Source: Gnetum montanum
Taxonomy: Eukaryota; Streptophyta; Gnetopsida; Gnetales; Gnetaceae
Assembly: GCA_015680685.1 (NCBI GenBank)
Contig: MNCI01001980.1
Span: forward strand, 141,375-205,374
Length of the DNA stretch: 64,000 nt
Reading direction: 5' to 3'
Positions 34,329 through 47,485 of this stretch are shown here, in pieces. The position numbers and the translations under genes are program-made. Within the stretch, counting starts at the first letter, position 1; each line of letters begins with the position of its first letter. Under the pieces are notes generated by a model. That model ran no database searches. It saw nothing but the letters and a program-made list of their open reading frames with translations, and was not told where the DNA came from.

Positions 34329-36740
34329 ATGTCTTCTTCTTAGAAGCATAATCATACTAAACCACCAATGCCTCAAGAATGTAGGATGGTATATACTCAT
34401 CCATATGAGTGTGTACCAGACTTCACCTTCATCATGCATTAGGATGAACAACTATGGTGATGAGATATGGAGGGAAACATTCTAATGCCTTCCTATCGAT
34501 TTTTACTCAGGATGCTTCTCCAAACTCTTAGGAGGTTGGACATCCAAGATCTTTAAGAAGAGTACATTATGCATGACCATGACTATCGGGACTACCATCC
34601 ACTGAAACATAACATAGGAGAGATCAACACTAGGAGAAGCATCATGAAGCTTTGAAGGAAAAATGGTTTACCAATCCCTTATTCTTGCTCAACCAAAATG
34701 ACAATGAGGATCCTTCCTTTGGGGGTTCTCAACTTGAAGATTCTCCACCCTTAATATTGATGATGGGAGCTTGAACTTGAATCTACAGTCCACTATTAAC
34801 AATCCAAGTTCAAGCAAAGGTGGGAGTCAAAGCAAGGGCTCAAGTAAGCATCAAGATGACAAGAAAGCTAACAAATGTAGTTGTGACAAGCGTAGAGGAG
34901 GTGGTAGGTATCATAGTATGGGAAATCCTCCTTCCTCTTTATCCTCTTCATTTTCATCTTCTTCTTTCTCTTCTAGTTTTGAGAGACACTACAAAAAGGA
35001 CAACCGTGATGAAGGTGAATAGTAGGATAATAATGATCAATGATCTTGCCATGAACAAAGGGGTAGCAGAGGAAATCATAGGCATCATAGAAATAATGAT
35101 GATGATGAGCCTTTTTTGGCAACTTAGAGTATGTTGAATATTGTAGAGGCAGTAAAAATTCCAACCAAGCATGTGAAAGATAGTCAAATCAAGTGACTCG
35201 ACATGAATAATATTCCTAGATTTGAGCAGGAATATAACTATGATCCAAAAACACATCTTCAAGATTTTCATGATGCTTGTACCTTACAAAATATTGAAAA
35301 TGATTAGCATAAGTTAAAGCTAATTTTCAATACACTCATTAAGGAAGAAGAAAACTAATATTAGTCCTTGGAACCTAAATCCATCCACAGGTAGAGTACA
35401 ATGATAAAGCTATTCAATGATAAATATCACATGTACTCCCAAGTGTCTTATCTAAGAAGGAAAATCCAAGGATGGAAGCAAAGAATACATGAACTCTTAG
35501 ACATTGCCATGGGAAGATACTATTCTCTCATACATCGATTCCCTACCATGGTTATTCTTAGCAGAACAACTTTGCAACATCATAGATGGACTCAGATCAA
35601 AAACGAGAAGAGCTCCTAGGGTCTATCCCCAATGAAGACTATCAAAACATGGATCCCATAAAATCAAAAGGCTAATATAGTAGGTAGCAAAAGAAGAAAA
35701 ATAGCTGAGAAAAAAGAAAAGTGTTTAGGAATATAACCAAGATCCTTCCATTAGAAAAAGAAAGGTCTGATTTTGCAAAAATAAGGAGGAGGAATCACTT
35801 AATGAGGTGGTGCAATGAAAATTCTTACCAATTCAAAAATATATTTTTGATATATTGACCAACATTGATAAATTATGGAACTCTTTAGAAAAAAAATTCA
35901 AAAATGCTATAAGAATCATAGAAGAATCAAGAGAGCATAGTAGTGATCATGATCGTAGGAGGTGAAAAGAAGTTGAACATGCCTACTAAAGGGATAAGGG
36001 TGAAGCTACTGTAGTAAAAGAAGTTGTGGAGTCAAAATTAGCTGACGATGGTAGGTGTGACATCTGCTAATATGAACATCCTAAAAGATGTTGCCCTATT
36101 GTGTCACACTTGTAGGAGTCTAGGATGTACATGTTGAGTCCTAGACTAGCAAGAAGGCAAGCACCTAAAAGATTGTCTTATCCTCAGGGTAATCCAAGAT
36201 AGTTTCACTAGCAACAACAAGCTTATTATCGAAGTGGAGCTTCCCATAGCTATATGAGCAATACCAATAGTGGCAAAACTCATAGTCCTAGGGAATGCCA
36301 CCACCAAGGCAACAATACCCTTATAGGCAACTAGATCTACAATAACCAATGTCTCTGCATGACTCTTCTATTCAAGCTTCTTTTCAACTACTACCCTCTA
36401 TAGTATTACATAACTCATTCTCCATCTACTAGAGGGGAAACCCCATATTTCTATCATCCTCCTCATTCTTCAGCACATGCTCCTCCATCCTCAATCCAAT
36501 TACCACCTATTCCATCCATGCAAGGTGAACTTCCAACCTAGCTACAATAACGTAATGCTACCAAGGCCATTAACTTATAGCCAGATCCTTAGTCTAGTAG
36601 TTCAGAACCAAGATCTTGTAAAAGACCATTCTTTTAAACCAATAGCCCTACTAAACCCTCACTTATTTATGTGATTATTCATCTTATATTTCCTTCATTC
36701 TATGTATCCATTCCTTTCAAGAGCCCTTCAAACCAAATGC
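34329..36740 (+). pseudogene. gag of Athila-like element A
   Basis: The probable start is the ATG at 34329 (MSSS), soon followed by a stop. A Ser-rich, Lys-rich spacer lies at 34771-35022 (HQDDKKANKCSCDKRRGGG, then a serine run). The capsid-like Retrotrans_gag core is at about 35400-35620 (KLFNDKYH, LRRKIQGWKQR, RYYSLIHRFP). A zinc-knuckle-like CDIC...HPKRCCP follows at about 36058-36095, with two cysteines, a histidine and a cysteine in order. A proline-rich tail (HPPHSSAHAPPSSIQLPPIP) is near 36450-36520. Numerous stops and frame changes. Gag would form the particle shell. Confidence 0.7.
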
Positions 36741-39700
36741 CTCCCAAGATCCACATAATTATGTTAACCCATGTTGTATTTGATTGGATAAAAGCTAGCA
36801 ACCTTCCTAGGAAAAGAGTTGATCCTAAAAGTCCTCTCATCTATTTGTAGATTGCTAGAAATGAGTCATGCAAAGCTCTTCTTGACTCAGGTTCTAGAGT
36901 TAATCTAAGTTCTCACAAAATGTACAATGCATGGAACTTGCCTCCTCTTAAGAAGAGCAACATCCACTTAGAACTAGTAGATCAATCCATCGCTATTCCA
37001 TTAGGACTAGTAGAAGATATTGTAACCATTATCTATGGGTGCTTTTATCCTACCCATTTCTTAGTAATCAAAGTTAACAATTGCAAGTGGGACTTTCAAA
37101 TCGTTATGGGAAGGGCTTAGTTGAGCACTATTGATGTCAAAATGGGCATAAAAGATCTTTTCCTAGAAATTTTCAAGGAAAATACATTCAAAAAGATCAA
37201 AAATAAACAAGTTGTATGCATCGCGTATAGTGATCTAGGGTGCAACTACATGCAAAAACTTTGGTCCATAAAAAGAACATCCATTTCTCCATACAAGCAG
37301 TGTGCAAATGAGGTAGATATTCAAAGGTTCCTATATGCAGCAGCCACAAAATAGGACACCTAGTGGCTAATAGCTAATCCTAGAAGTAGCACACTTTGCA
37401 TGGAACCTACTCAGAGTCTAACATGTACCTATATTGAAAGCATGGATGAACTAGAGCAAGTTCATCACCAACTCTCTAATAATGCAAATGATGATACCAA
37501 TTAAGGAGAGTTGGGAATTCCTAAAAATTTAAAATAAGAGCCCTTAGAGTTGAAAACTCTACCTAATAGCATCGAGTATGCATTTTTGAAAAATGGCAAG
37601 CTAGTAATTATCAATGTCAATCTTGCTCCTAAATAAAAAATAAATGCTATTAAGGATTATCAACAAATGGCCAATAGCCTTTGGTTGGTCATATCCTAAA
37701 CTCATAGGGATCAATTGTAGGATATGCCAACATCGTATCTACACAGATCTAGCCATGAAGCCAAAGATGTCGTGCCAATGGTAGTTGAATCCCAAATTGA
37801 AGTAGATCATCAAAGAGGAAATTGAACAACTCCTTAAGGTGGCATTCATGTTTCCCATTGCAAATAGTGAGTGGGTTAGTCCATGTGTGATTGTGCCCAA
37901 GAAAGGTGGAAAGTGGCAAGATTTTGTTGATTTTTAACTATTGAACATGGTAATATTCAAGGATCAGGTTTCATTGTCATTTTTGGATCAAGTGTTGGAT
38001 ACTACTTTTAGGCATTTCTAGTATAGCTTCATTGATGGTTATAGTGACTATAACAAAATCTAGATCACACCAGAGAATCAGGCCAAAAAGACATTCACAA
38101 GTTCTTGGAGAATTTTTTCATATTAAAAGATGCCCTTTGGTCTATGCAATGCTCCTACAACATTCCAACACTTGGTCTTGAGCATTTTTTAGCAACAAAT
38201 TTGTTACGGGATGGAAATCTTCATGGATAACTTCTCCACCTATGGTGACACATTTGAGCAAGCCTTGGACTATCTTGAGCAAGTGCTTAAAAGGTGTGTA
38301 AAGATTAATCTTCACCTTAATTAGTAGAAGAGCCATCTAATGGTCTAGAATGGCATTGTACTAGGGCACAAAATTTCTCATGTAGGGATTAAGGGGGACC
38401 TTGAAAAGATTTTGATCATCCAAGGAATAACTCACTAACTGAAAACTATTAAATATGTTCAATCATTCCTTGGGTACATTGGCTACTACTGATGATTCAT
38501 AAAGAATTTCTCTAAGATTGAAAAACCGTTAGTCAAGCTTACAAATAAACATGCTCCATTCATCTGGACTAAGGAATGAGAGAATGCATTCTACAGCCTC
38601 AAGCGAAAGCTTGTAGAGATTCCAATTCTATGAGCAACTAATTGGTCTAGACCATTTAATATAATGACAAATGCATTAAATTATGTCTTTGGGGCTATGC
38701 TTATGTAGTTGGACAACAAGAAATGCTCATATTATATCTATTGTGCAAGTCAAAGCATTGTGGATGCATAGCTAAATTACACCACAATAGAGAAACAATT
38801 AATGGTAGTGGTTTGTGCTCTAGAGAATTTTAAGCACTATGTGCTTCAATACAAAATTTTTGTGCACACTGACCATAGTGTAATTCACTTCATGATAAAT
38901 AAGTCAATGGTGAAACTCCATGTCATACGGTGATTAGTGATCTTGTAACAATTCAATCTTACAATGATAGATCAAAAGGATACTAAGAATGTTGTTGTTG
39001 ATCACTTATCTTGGTTACAATGGGATAACAAAGAGGAAAGCCCACTCTCTAACCAATTTCCTAATGAACTCCTCTTTACAGGTATAATAAATGAACAAGT
39101 TTCTATAGAACCAAAATGATATGATGGCATCCTCACTTATCTTCTTACTTAGGATATGCTACAAGATCTAGACTACAAGAAGAAACAACAGTTTCTTCAT
39201 TAGGCCAAATGCTTCATAGAAATCAACTGACATCTTTATAAGGTATGTGCCAATGGTATAGTTTGTTGGTGTATACCTAATGCTAATCAACTATGTATTT
39301 TCCAATATACTCATGAGGTTCCTTGTGGGGTCCACATTGTTGGAAGACACACAACCATTAAGATCCATATGGTAAGGTATTATTGGCCAACCATCTTCAA
39401 GGAGATCCACTAATTTGTCAGCTCTTGTAAACACTATCAATGAGATGAAGACATGACCACTCAAATGGAGGGTCCTTGGCAGTGGATCCAACCACTGGAA
39501 TACTTTGACATCTAGGGCATTAACTTCATGGGTTCCATCATACCCATGTCAAATGGAAAGGCAAACATAATCATCACCTTGATTATTGCACAAAATCAAT
39601 AGAAGCAACACCTGTCATTGACTGTACATCATCTACTACTATGTGATTTGTACAATAAAATGTTGTAAATAGGTTTGGAATGCCAATTGCAGTGATTTTT

Positions 39701-40218
39701 GACAACATAACTCATTTTATAGGCACTACCTTTCACAAGCTTATATAACGCTTGGGGGGTTGAACATAAACTAACACCCTACCACCCCCAAGCCAACAGT
39801 TAAGTAGAAGTTACTAATAGAGAGATCATGAAGATCCTAATAAGAACTATTAGCAAATATAGGAGAGACTAGAGTACAAAACTCAATGATGCCCTCTTAG
39901 CCTACTGCTCAACATAGAATCTCCCTATAGGCTATTCTCCCTATGAGCTAGTGTATAGAAAATTACCAACTCTACCTATCCAATCTGAGCTTTGTACACT
40001 TTTAATAGCCTATGACTTGAACCTTGACCTTAGACTAGCACAAAAAGAAAGATTCATCAACCTGAATGTGCTAGATGAAAATCATTTAATAACCCTATGC
40101 TAAAATAAAGTGGAAAAAGCATTTAGTAAATAACACCATGACCCTAAAATAAGGAAAGTAAAATTTCAACTTGGAGATAAAGTCCTCTACTAGAACCCCA
40201 CACACATACCTCAATGAA
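36741..40218 (+). pseudogene. pol of Athila-like element A: protease, RT, RNase H, integrase; 3' end lost
   Basis: Protease at about 36850-37120 with the active-site triplet intact as DSG (codon GAC at 36884), LLDSGSRVN and SHKMYNAWNLP. RT from about 37820: SEWVSPCVIVPKKGGKW, MPFGLCNAPTTFQH, and FMDN at 38220-38231 where YMDD is expected, so the active site is damaged. RNase H at about 38630-38940 (TNALNYVFGAML; LNYTTIEKQLMVVVCAL). Integrase zinc domain near 39300-39440 (HMVRYYWPTIF), where the last cysteine is tyrosine. Core from 39500 (GINFMGSI, YHPQANS, VEVTNREIM). Many stops. Homology ends at 40214-40218, where Helitron B starts, so the integrase tail, ORF3 and 3' LTR are missing. Confidence 0.82.
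40214..40218. other. Junction of tandem duplication: integrase/Helitron end, microhomology ATGAA
   Basis: Left of the junction the sequence follows integrase (cacacataccTCAATGAA against cacacatgtaccTTAATGAAC at 57216-57232). Right of it the sequence follows the Helitron end (ATGAAtaaacaaag against ATGAAcaaccaaag at 23760-23774). The five bases ATGAA belong to both parents. Confidence 0.75.
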
Positions 40219-40420
40219 TAAACAAAGATAGAACAAACTTAACTAAGAGGATAAAACTAAATTGGGTAAGTGGTAGAGAAACAAAGGAGGGATGAATGAT
40301 TCCATTTTTATTTATCTTATTACCTCACCTAGTAGTCAAACTTGGTTAAAATCATCTTCTTTAAAATCACCTTGGCCAATTGATAGAATATATATATATA
40401 TATAAAAGCTAGTAGAGCAA
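40219..40420 (+). repeat. Helitron terminal segment, copy 2
   Basis: Same blocks as 23763-23965, including a (TA)n tract at 40391-40404. It starts at the duplication junction. Confidence 0.75.
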
Positions 40421-40542
40421 CTTCGCAAGTAATGAGTAAAATTTAATTATTTTTTAAGTTTTTAAGTTATCAATTACCATTATAAAGGACATAGTTATAA
40501 ATGTTTAAGTTTTTAAAATATTAATAGAACTATTTAAATAAC

Positions 40543-40547
40543 ATCAC
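40543..40547. repeat. Target-site duplication, left (ATCAC)
   Basis: ATCAC directly precedes the TGATGGG start of the solo LTR. It is repeated at 41371-41375. In Helitron A the corresponding site reads aacatcactatttgcattcc (about 24083) without insertion. Confidence 0.95.
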
Positions 40548-40552
40548 TGATG

Positions 40553-40633
40553 GGACGCGATATCGCGTACACGATATCGCGTCCGTTGCGATATCGCATC
40601 CCATGCGATATCGCATCGTCCCCCGCGATCGCG
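40553..40633 (+). promoter_or_regulatory. Cluster of CG-rich palindromes in solo-LTR U3
   Basis: GCGATATCGC at 40557-40566, 40588-40597 and 40605-40614, a variant acgatatcgc at 40571-40580, and CGCGATCGCG at 40624-40633, spaced about 14-19 bases. The first two lie in a perfect 13-bp inverted repeat (40553-40565 with 40572-40584, 6-base loop). Likely binding sites for a dimeric factor or a methylation-sensitive enhancer; this function is inferred. Confidence 0.7.
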
Positions 40634-40648
40634 GTGCACCACCAAGTC

Positions 40649-40656
40649 TATAAATA
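40649..40656 (+). promoter_or_regulatory. TATA box of solo LTR
   Basis: TATAAATA in the context gtctataaataagagg. Same position relative to LTR body as TATAAATA in the LTRs at 33418 and 50435. Confidence 0.75.
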
Positions 40657-41370
40657 AGAGGCAGCTCTCCCTTGTTTCTCATCCTAGGCTTAGACAGTAG
40701 CAAAACTCTGGTAGTTTAACCTCTCCAGAGATAGATTAATTTCCATGTACCCATAGTAGGAACTCCAAAGTGAACGGATCTTTATTTGAGCAAATATTGT
40801 ACCTGAACACAAGTTTGTGTATGGAAATAAAGACGAACTTCTTGGATAAACCTTGCAGTGCATGGAATAGGCTAAATAGGATTTTATTTAATGTTATTTA
40901 TTTTTTTATCATTTAAATGCTTTATTAGTTAATTCATTCTCTCTCAACCCTTCTCTCCTAGTTAAGTGCCTCAGTACAACCGCTTCGAGCACATGCATTA
41001 CGCTTGGTGATCCCAGCAACGACTAGCGTTTGGTAACCAAGGTTGCATCGATTCAGGGTGTGAACGGTAAGTGGGAATGGATGCTGAAGCTAGGTTAATT
41101 AAGGTAGTTAGTTAGTTAAATTTAGTTAATTAGTCTTTTCACCCTTCACCTTGTTAGCATAGGAGATAAAACATAAAAGCTATAAAAATCACATACCTTA
41201 GACTTACTTAAGCATACACCGTGACAAATACAAGTCTGGGAAGACAACGAATGAGTAACCTTAAGTGTTCCATAAGGCGTGTAGGCACTTAGTCTACGGA
41301 GTTCGACCTGATCGTGCGTGTTACGCTCATATTCGTATGGTTGAGTGTAGGGGTACCTCGCCACTCATCA

Positions 41371-41375
41371 ATCAC
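41371..41375. repeat. Target-site duplication, right (ATCAC)
   Basis: Identical to 40543-40547. Followed by tatttgcattccaaataa, which continues the Helitron as at 24090. Confidence 0.95.
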
Positions 41376-41559
41376 TATTTGCATTCCAAATAATATATAC
41401 TAGTAAACATAAATTAGTATAAATAAAATTTTATATATTTTGTATATATTGATGAAGGAATACATTGCACAATTATTACAACAAACATTACAGAGGTGTA
41501 GAATAGGATTGAGAAAAAGGCAAAATACAGTGATAAATGTGAACTAAATATCCTTAATC

Positions 41560-44500
41560 CTCCAATTGAGCAAAACGAACTTCCTATGCAATTCTACTAT
41601 GGGTATATCTCTGCATAGAGAAAGGAGGATGAATCTTCAAAGAATCAATGATCTTGACCCTAGATAATGCAACAAATGTTAGACCTGTAACTTCTCTTAA
41701 ACCAGTGTCAATAGTAGCCTTATCTAGTGTCATTTCTTGAGATTTATGAATAGTCATGATCCATGCCAACCATAACAGTAACTGACACAATGCTTCGCAA
41801 ACCATAGGTACAATTAGCACATGATGAGGATTACCATTATCAAAGGGACATCTAATATAGAAGTCAAAATCAACAACAATATATGATGATAATGCAGGTG
41901 ACTATTTACCTAGATGATACATAATACTATGAATCATGCCAAGTGCATCATTCACCAATCCTACTTCAAGCTAAAAGTTAACTGTGAGCATAACCCTTAC
42001 ACCTTCACATATAAGCAAAGATTACTCATTATCATCACTATCATAATCTGAGATTCTGAATCCATAGGAATTTTGTATGCTACATACACAACAATGGGTC
42101 TCTGCATTTTTTGCAACATCTTCTTATTGTGTGATTACACATTATCCTTCATATCATATAAATGCATTGATTATTCAAAATTATCTAATCCACTCCAAAT
42201 GAATGGAAGATTCATTCAAGCAACCAAGAAATTATAATCTTCATCATGGCTTTTTCCTTCTATGATATAAATCAATACTTCCCTAAATCCTTTTTTTTTT
42301 AGGATCAATTCCAAACTAACAATAAAATATATCTAAAACAAAAAAGGTATCAAATAATTTCCAAACCCTTATAATATCTAGATTCCTAGATGCATAAGGC
42401 ACAACATCAAGCACAAGAGGAAGCTAACCCAAATCACCTATCAATATAACTGATCTTCCTTCAAAAACTTCATTATGATGCTCAAAAAAATTTCTCTTAG
42501 TCATCTATCAATGCTTTGTAATAATCTTCCTCCCATGAAACTCATTTCATTAATTATTATATATCTCACCTATGATAGTCATTGTTGTATACTTATCTTT
42601 GTAGAGGAAGAGAATTCTTTGTAGGCACCTATTCCAATGCTCAAACTAGAATGAATTGTTGCCACATTAATGTTAAATGTTGCAGCTCCTATGGGTGACA
42701 TGACAAGTAAAGCATTATGTTTTTCATGGTAGTATTTCATGAAAGCATTACGAAGCATGCCTATGAGAAATGACTTTCCCGTATCAGCTGTTCCCTAGAT
42801 AATCATTTGTAAAAGGGAAACAACTTCATCCATCAACTATGAAAATATCATGTGCCTTAGAATTTTATTCTAGCATTTCTTTTGCTTTGCACTCAGCTTA
42901 TTAGAATTGTAGGCACTGTAGTCATGATCAATAATAATCATGGACCGAGATGATTTATTGCTGGTAATAAAGCTTATAGCAAACTTTGTGACATCCTCTT
43001 CCAGATACTATAATATTTAGTCATGCATTCTATCAACATCCTATAGGCCAAGCATCTCCAATTCTGTTCTCTAAAAATTTCCTATTGATAAGAGATGATG
43101 ATTTAGGATTTAGGATAAAAATATCTCTAAAAATCATATTCCTCATGATCTTGCACATGGGGAATTACATCTACAAATTGTCTTTCTTCCACCAAATCTC
43201 ATTGGAATTCTTCTTTACTATTAATCTTTGATGCTACATACAAATGTTAAGTGGACAACCACTTCATTTCAATCTCCTCATCATTAGAACCAAGATCTCA
43301 CTTTACATCTCTAAATGGATAATATAATAACAACATAGCCCAATAGTAGTCAATCCATTTTTTCCCTTTCTTTGGTGGAATGAGAAACATGGGATAATAG
43401 CTAACAATAGCATTAGGCTCCAATGATGTGGACTCTAATTTAGGTTGTTCTTATTCTTCATGTTGCAATTGTACTCTCTAAAAGCTTATAGCAATGATAC
43501 ACCCTTCATTGAAAGCGGACATCTTTGATACATATTAATAAGATTTGTGTAGTTCTTAGCTTCATTAGTGTTATCTGAATTAATCTAAACTATTTTGTAC
43601 ACTTCTTGAGAAACATTGAGTGTGTGGAAAACACAACTGTAGTTTACCAAAGGAAGCTCATACAACATGTGACAGACCTCTATAGCACTAATGTCTCTAT
43701 CTATAGCAACATCCATCATGAGCCTTCTATAGATTGATAAAGCATCTTCATGAGGATCCCTTGACTCAAAAATTTGTAGCGACATTTCATGAAAACATTG
43801 AGATTTCTTCTCTATTTTAGCTACATATTTCGCGATATATTTTATTACATTGTGACATTACTAGCTAAAAATTTGTATTTTCCCTCCATGTCTGAAGTAT
43901 CATTCTATTATGAACATTAAGCCTTGAATCTTTTCTTCAAGGAACATAAGTAATGTCATTATTATTCTCTAGATCTCTTTGAAAAGTGTATTCTAAAGAT
44001 AACGACCAAGGAACATTGTACCTAGAATTGAAAGATATGGAAGTTGAATATGAATTTTTATTCCAAGATAAATTAAAGTATACTTGCTTATAAAAATGAA
44101 TGTAATTATGAGGAAATAGTAAGGAAATAATAATTTGATTACAAAGTGGTACCTACAAACTTTTCTGCCATTAAGTTTTCGTAAGCATGCATCAAGTTTA
44201 CAAATAGTATGTCTTTGAACAACATTAAGCAAATCAGCATAATCAATTTCCAAATCCATACAATGTAGTTCTTCAGCAGTCAACTCACATGGATGACGCA
44301 ACATATTTACACCTAAAGCCTAAGTGGGAAGAAAAATTGAAAGATATAACAATGGAAAAATAAATATGTGTATTCTAAGAAATATCAACAAAAAAACTTT
44401 ATGTAAAGAATGTAAAAGATAAATGAGAACTTACATTATTTGGATGTCCATTAGTTGTAAATCTTCAATTCCATGCATCTGTAATTGAATCAAAGAATTC

Positions 44501-46989
44501 CTTTGCCCTATGCATCGCATGAGAATCATTATGGTTAAGTTCATCTACCTTTGGAGCACCTTTTATCCATAGGAAACCATGCACATGTGAAGATCTGTGA
44601 TGCTACTACTCATATTGTATCCAATAGTTAGCAACATGAAATTCATTCATCAAAATTATTTTAAGAAATTCAATGTGACAACAATGCACAAACTCTGCAA
44701 CTATATGCAGATTTTCTATGATATTACTCTGCCTCCAACATTTGAGTTTTGACGAGTTCTCAACTGGATCTCCTTCCAGTAGATTATGCAACTCATGTCA
44801 ATAGAGATCTACTACACTTGATTCACCATGTCAGTCATCTCTACTTTAGTAAAAAAAAATAGTAGGTGTTCCCAATTGATTCACCATGTCAATTATCTCT
44901 ACTTTACATTTTATTTAATAAGATGGTGTACCACAAATGGAGGTATCATATTGCATCAAATTGTCAATAATGACATGTGATGGAGCATTATGCAATTTTT
45001 CCCATAGTTCCTCAATACTTATGGATGCATCAACAATATTTTTTTAAAAAAAATATAGAGGTAGATTCCATTTCTCATCTCCTTCTAATGACATTATACT
45101 TATAGTACCTAAAAATAAATCACACATCGTTACTTCAATGTTTTAAAAAACATTATGAATAATGAAAATAACAAAAAAAATAGAGAAATAATATTTACCT
45201 AAAATGCTTGTGGTGTCCAAGTCCACCATCTTTATATTGAATAATATGTTTTGCATATTTATGCAGTTTGACATCTTTAGCTCTTTGTTCAAGAAATCAC
45301 ATTTTCTTTCAAGAAAAAGACCTGAAAATGCCATTGTAAATAACCCCATCATGTTAAACTCATTAATAGGATAATTAGACATGGAAGGCCATTGAGCAAC
45401 ATATTAATCCTACAATAATGGATTATCCATCCATGCTCTTATCCAATCAATTACATTGCTTACAATTCTAGGATACTATGCAACTGATGATGTATGACTG
45501 ATAATGTTTTCTTCATCTGTTTGAAGCAAAAGACCTTCAAATTGCAATCTCATTTTTTCCATCCTTTTCTAACAATAGAATATAAGGAATGTTATGGAAG
45601 ATTTTAACATTGCCAGTATCAGCAACATCATTTAATGCATGCATATTGATTTCAACATTGTGATAGTATGAATCATTTGCCTTCTTAAAAATCAATGCTT
45701 CATAAACTCATCTCTTTTTAACAATGAAATTATACTCGGTGTCCATTTGATCTACTCTTCTCAATATCAAGAAAGGAATATCTTTAATTGTAAGAGGAAG
45801 TCTCTTACTAATTTCTGTGACATCCTAAGAAAAGCTAATTATGTGACTTTTATACTTGAACTATCCACCAACTGCATGTGTAACTTGCAATATGGGATTG
45901 ATTTTTGCAATTAACATTTTTTTCAACCTTAGTTACATAGGCCAGGAAAGTTGATTGGATTCCTAGATCCATGTTATTTTAAATAGAATATTGTTTGAAC
46001 TTACAACCAAAACTGTTAAGAATATTTTACTTCTTTTCATCAATGCACCTATTACATGTGATCTTCTACTTCTAGTTGAATCCAATAATATGCCAACAAA
46101 CATTTTATTGCATACATTGCAAGAACATGCATTTACACAACTTTCAACTACGATATTAAAATTCTATACTACATGAGCAATATTTGTAGATGTCTTTTGC
46201 AAGTTTGAAAAAGACTAAACAGGTTCTAAAGAAGGCATTTCCATTGTTGGTACATTGGCAACATTTTTTGCTTCATTCATTCGATGAAATGAATTATCCT
46301 CATGTTGACGTTGCCTTGTTTGATTCTCACTATCTCTATACTATGCTTGTTCTTAATATTTTTGCAATTGTTCTTCATCTACGTGTTTGATTTCTAGCAT
46401 AGATGTTGCTTGAATAATAGGTGCATATGCATTTCCAATGTCCTGCAAAATGTTAGGAAATGTAAATTAAAAATTGAATTAAAATATGTACTAACTTGAG
46501 TATGGGTAGACAATAACAACCTATATTTCTTGTTGATAATTTACATTATTGTTATCAATAATGTGGATCATTCCATTGATAAATTTCCAAGTGATGAGAG
46601 GGAATTCGAAGTTGACATAGCCAAAAGATATATATGCAATGTAAGTATGTAAATAACATGAGAAGATTTTCCTACATTAAATATTTTTTTTGAAATATTA
46701 AAAATTCATAAATTACATACTACTAAATTTCATAGAGTCCATTGTCGTTCTCGCTCACATTTTTTGCTTATTGTTTTAAAAATCATCTTCTCTCGTCTGC
46801 AGTCATCGATCCGGGATTTCTAGTTTCTATGATCCATGGATGTCCTCCACTTCGGCCATGCCCATGCACACACCCACTACCACAACCTCCATGAACTGCA
46901 TTATTTGTTGCAAAAAACGGTTATTGTAGCTGATCTTAAAGAGAGTGTTCTATGCCTTCTCTATTGGGACTAATAGTAGTAGGATCCAT
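41560..46989 (-). pseudogene. Helitron Rep/helicase (RepHel) pseudogene, copy B
   Basis: ATG at 46989 (MDPTTISPNREG), Gly-rich N-terminus, DUF6570-like block near 45975-45860, and HUH motif SHVHGFLW at about 44590-44567. Next come RHPCELTAEELHCMDL (44300), PHEDALSIYRRLMMDVAIDRD (43765-43700), and PIF1 Walker A GTADTGKSF near 42793-42767. Walker B reads NEMSFMGG where DEMS is expected. The C-terminal helicase motifs are complete: AWIMTIHKSQ, TLDKATID and GLTFVALSRV (41775-41640). Three GT-AG introns are visible: 44022-44142, 44320-44434 and 45109-45198 (minus strand). Stops and frameshifts are scattered, so it is inactive. The order and spacing equal copy A. Confidence 0.85.
44819..44908. repeat. 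~58-bp tandem duplication in Helitron B
   Basis: gattcaccatgtcagtcatctctacttta is followed by a spacer and then by gattcaccatgtcaattatctctacttta. Copy A has one unit near 26850-26880. Inside the Rep reading frame, so it disrupts it. Confidence 0.75.
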
Positions 46990-47485
46990 GTTTTTGAAAA
47001 TGCATAAATTCAAATATTCCACTTCATCATCCTTAAACGTGATGCTTAACAATAATATCTTTCAATAAAAATTAGATTTATTTTCCTACTAATCAAATAA
47101 TTTAACATTTATTGTCACATATATACACCATTGTTGTTATTGAGAATTTGAATTTTAAATGATTTTAGTCGTTATCATGAACTTTGGTTAATATTCATAA
47201 GTATAGTATGAAAAAATAATTTAAACAACCCATGTAAAGCATATTCTAGTTGAAATAACTTTTAAAGTAGAACATCATTGTAGCATTGTAATATTTTGTT
47301 TGTCTTCAAATTTGCAAATATAACATCACTGATTCAAGTCAATAAATTGTAACATTGTAATAGGTTCAAATTATGCATATCTATATGTTTAATTTTATTA
47401 TCTTTAGATTTTCATATATAAAGTCATTGGTTCAAGTCAATAGATTGCAAATTAATAGAGAGAATATTCCAATACTTAATATACC

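Larger units (their letters stand above)
40548..41370 (+). mobile_element. Solo LTR, 823 bp, complete and young
   Basis: Starts TGATG and ends CATCA, a 5-bp terminal inverted repeat, flanked by ATCAC on both sides. The internal region has been removed by LTR-LTR recombination. The 3' 80 bases match the 3' ends of the LTRs of elements A and B (gttgagtgtaggggtacc...cactcatca), so it belongs to a related Athila-like family. Unlike those, it keeps many CG dinucleotides, so it is much less decayed. U3 contains a cluster of CG-rich palindromes (40553-40633) and a TATA box 16 bases after them. The orientation follows the TATA box and LTR end similarity. Confidence 0.93.

Noticed and set aside
34820-35271. 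Overlapping frames of 105 residues on both strands
   Set aside because: Alternative frames of the gag Lys/Ser-rich region. The gag frame (34771-35022) has the paralogue with matching residues in copy B.
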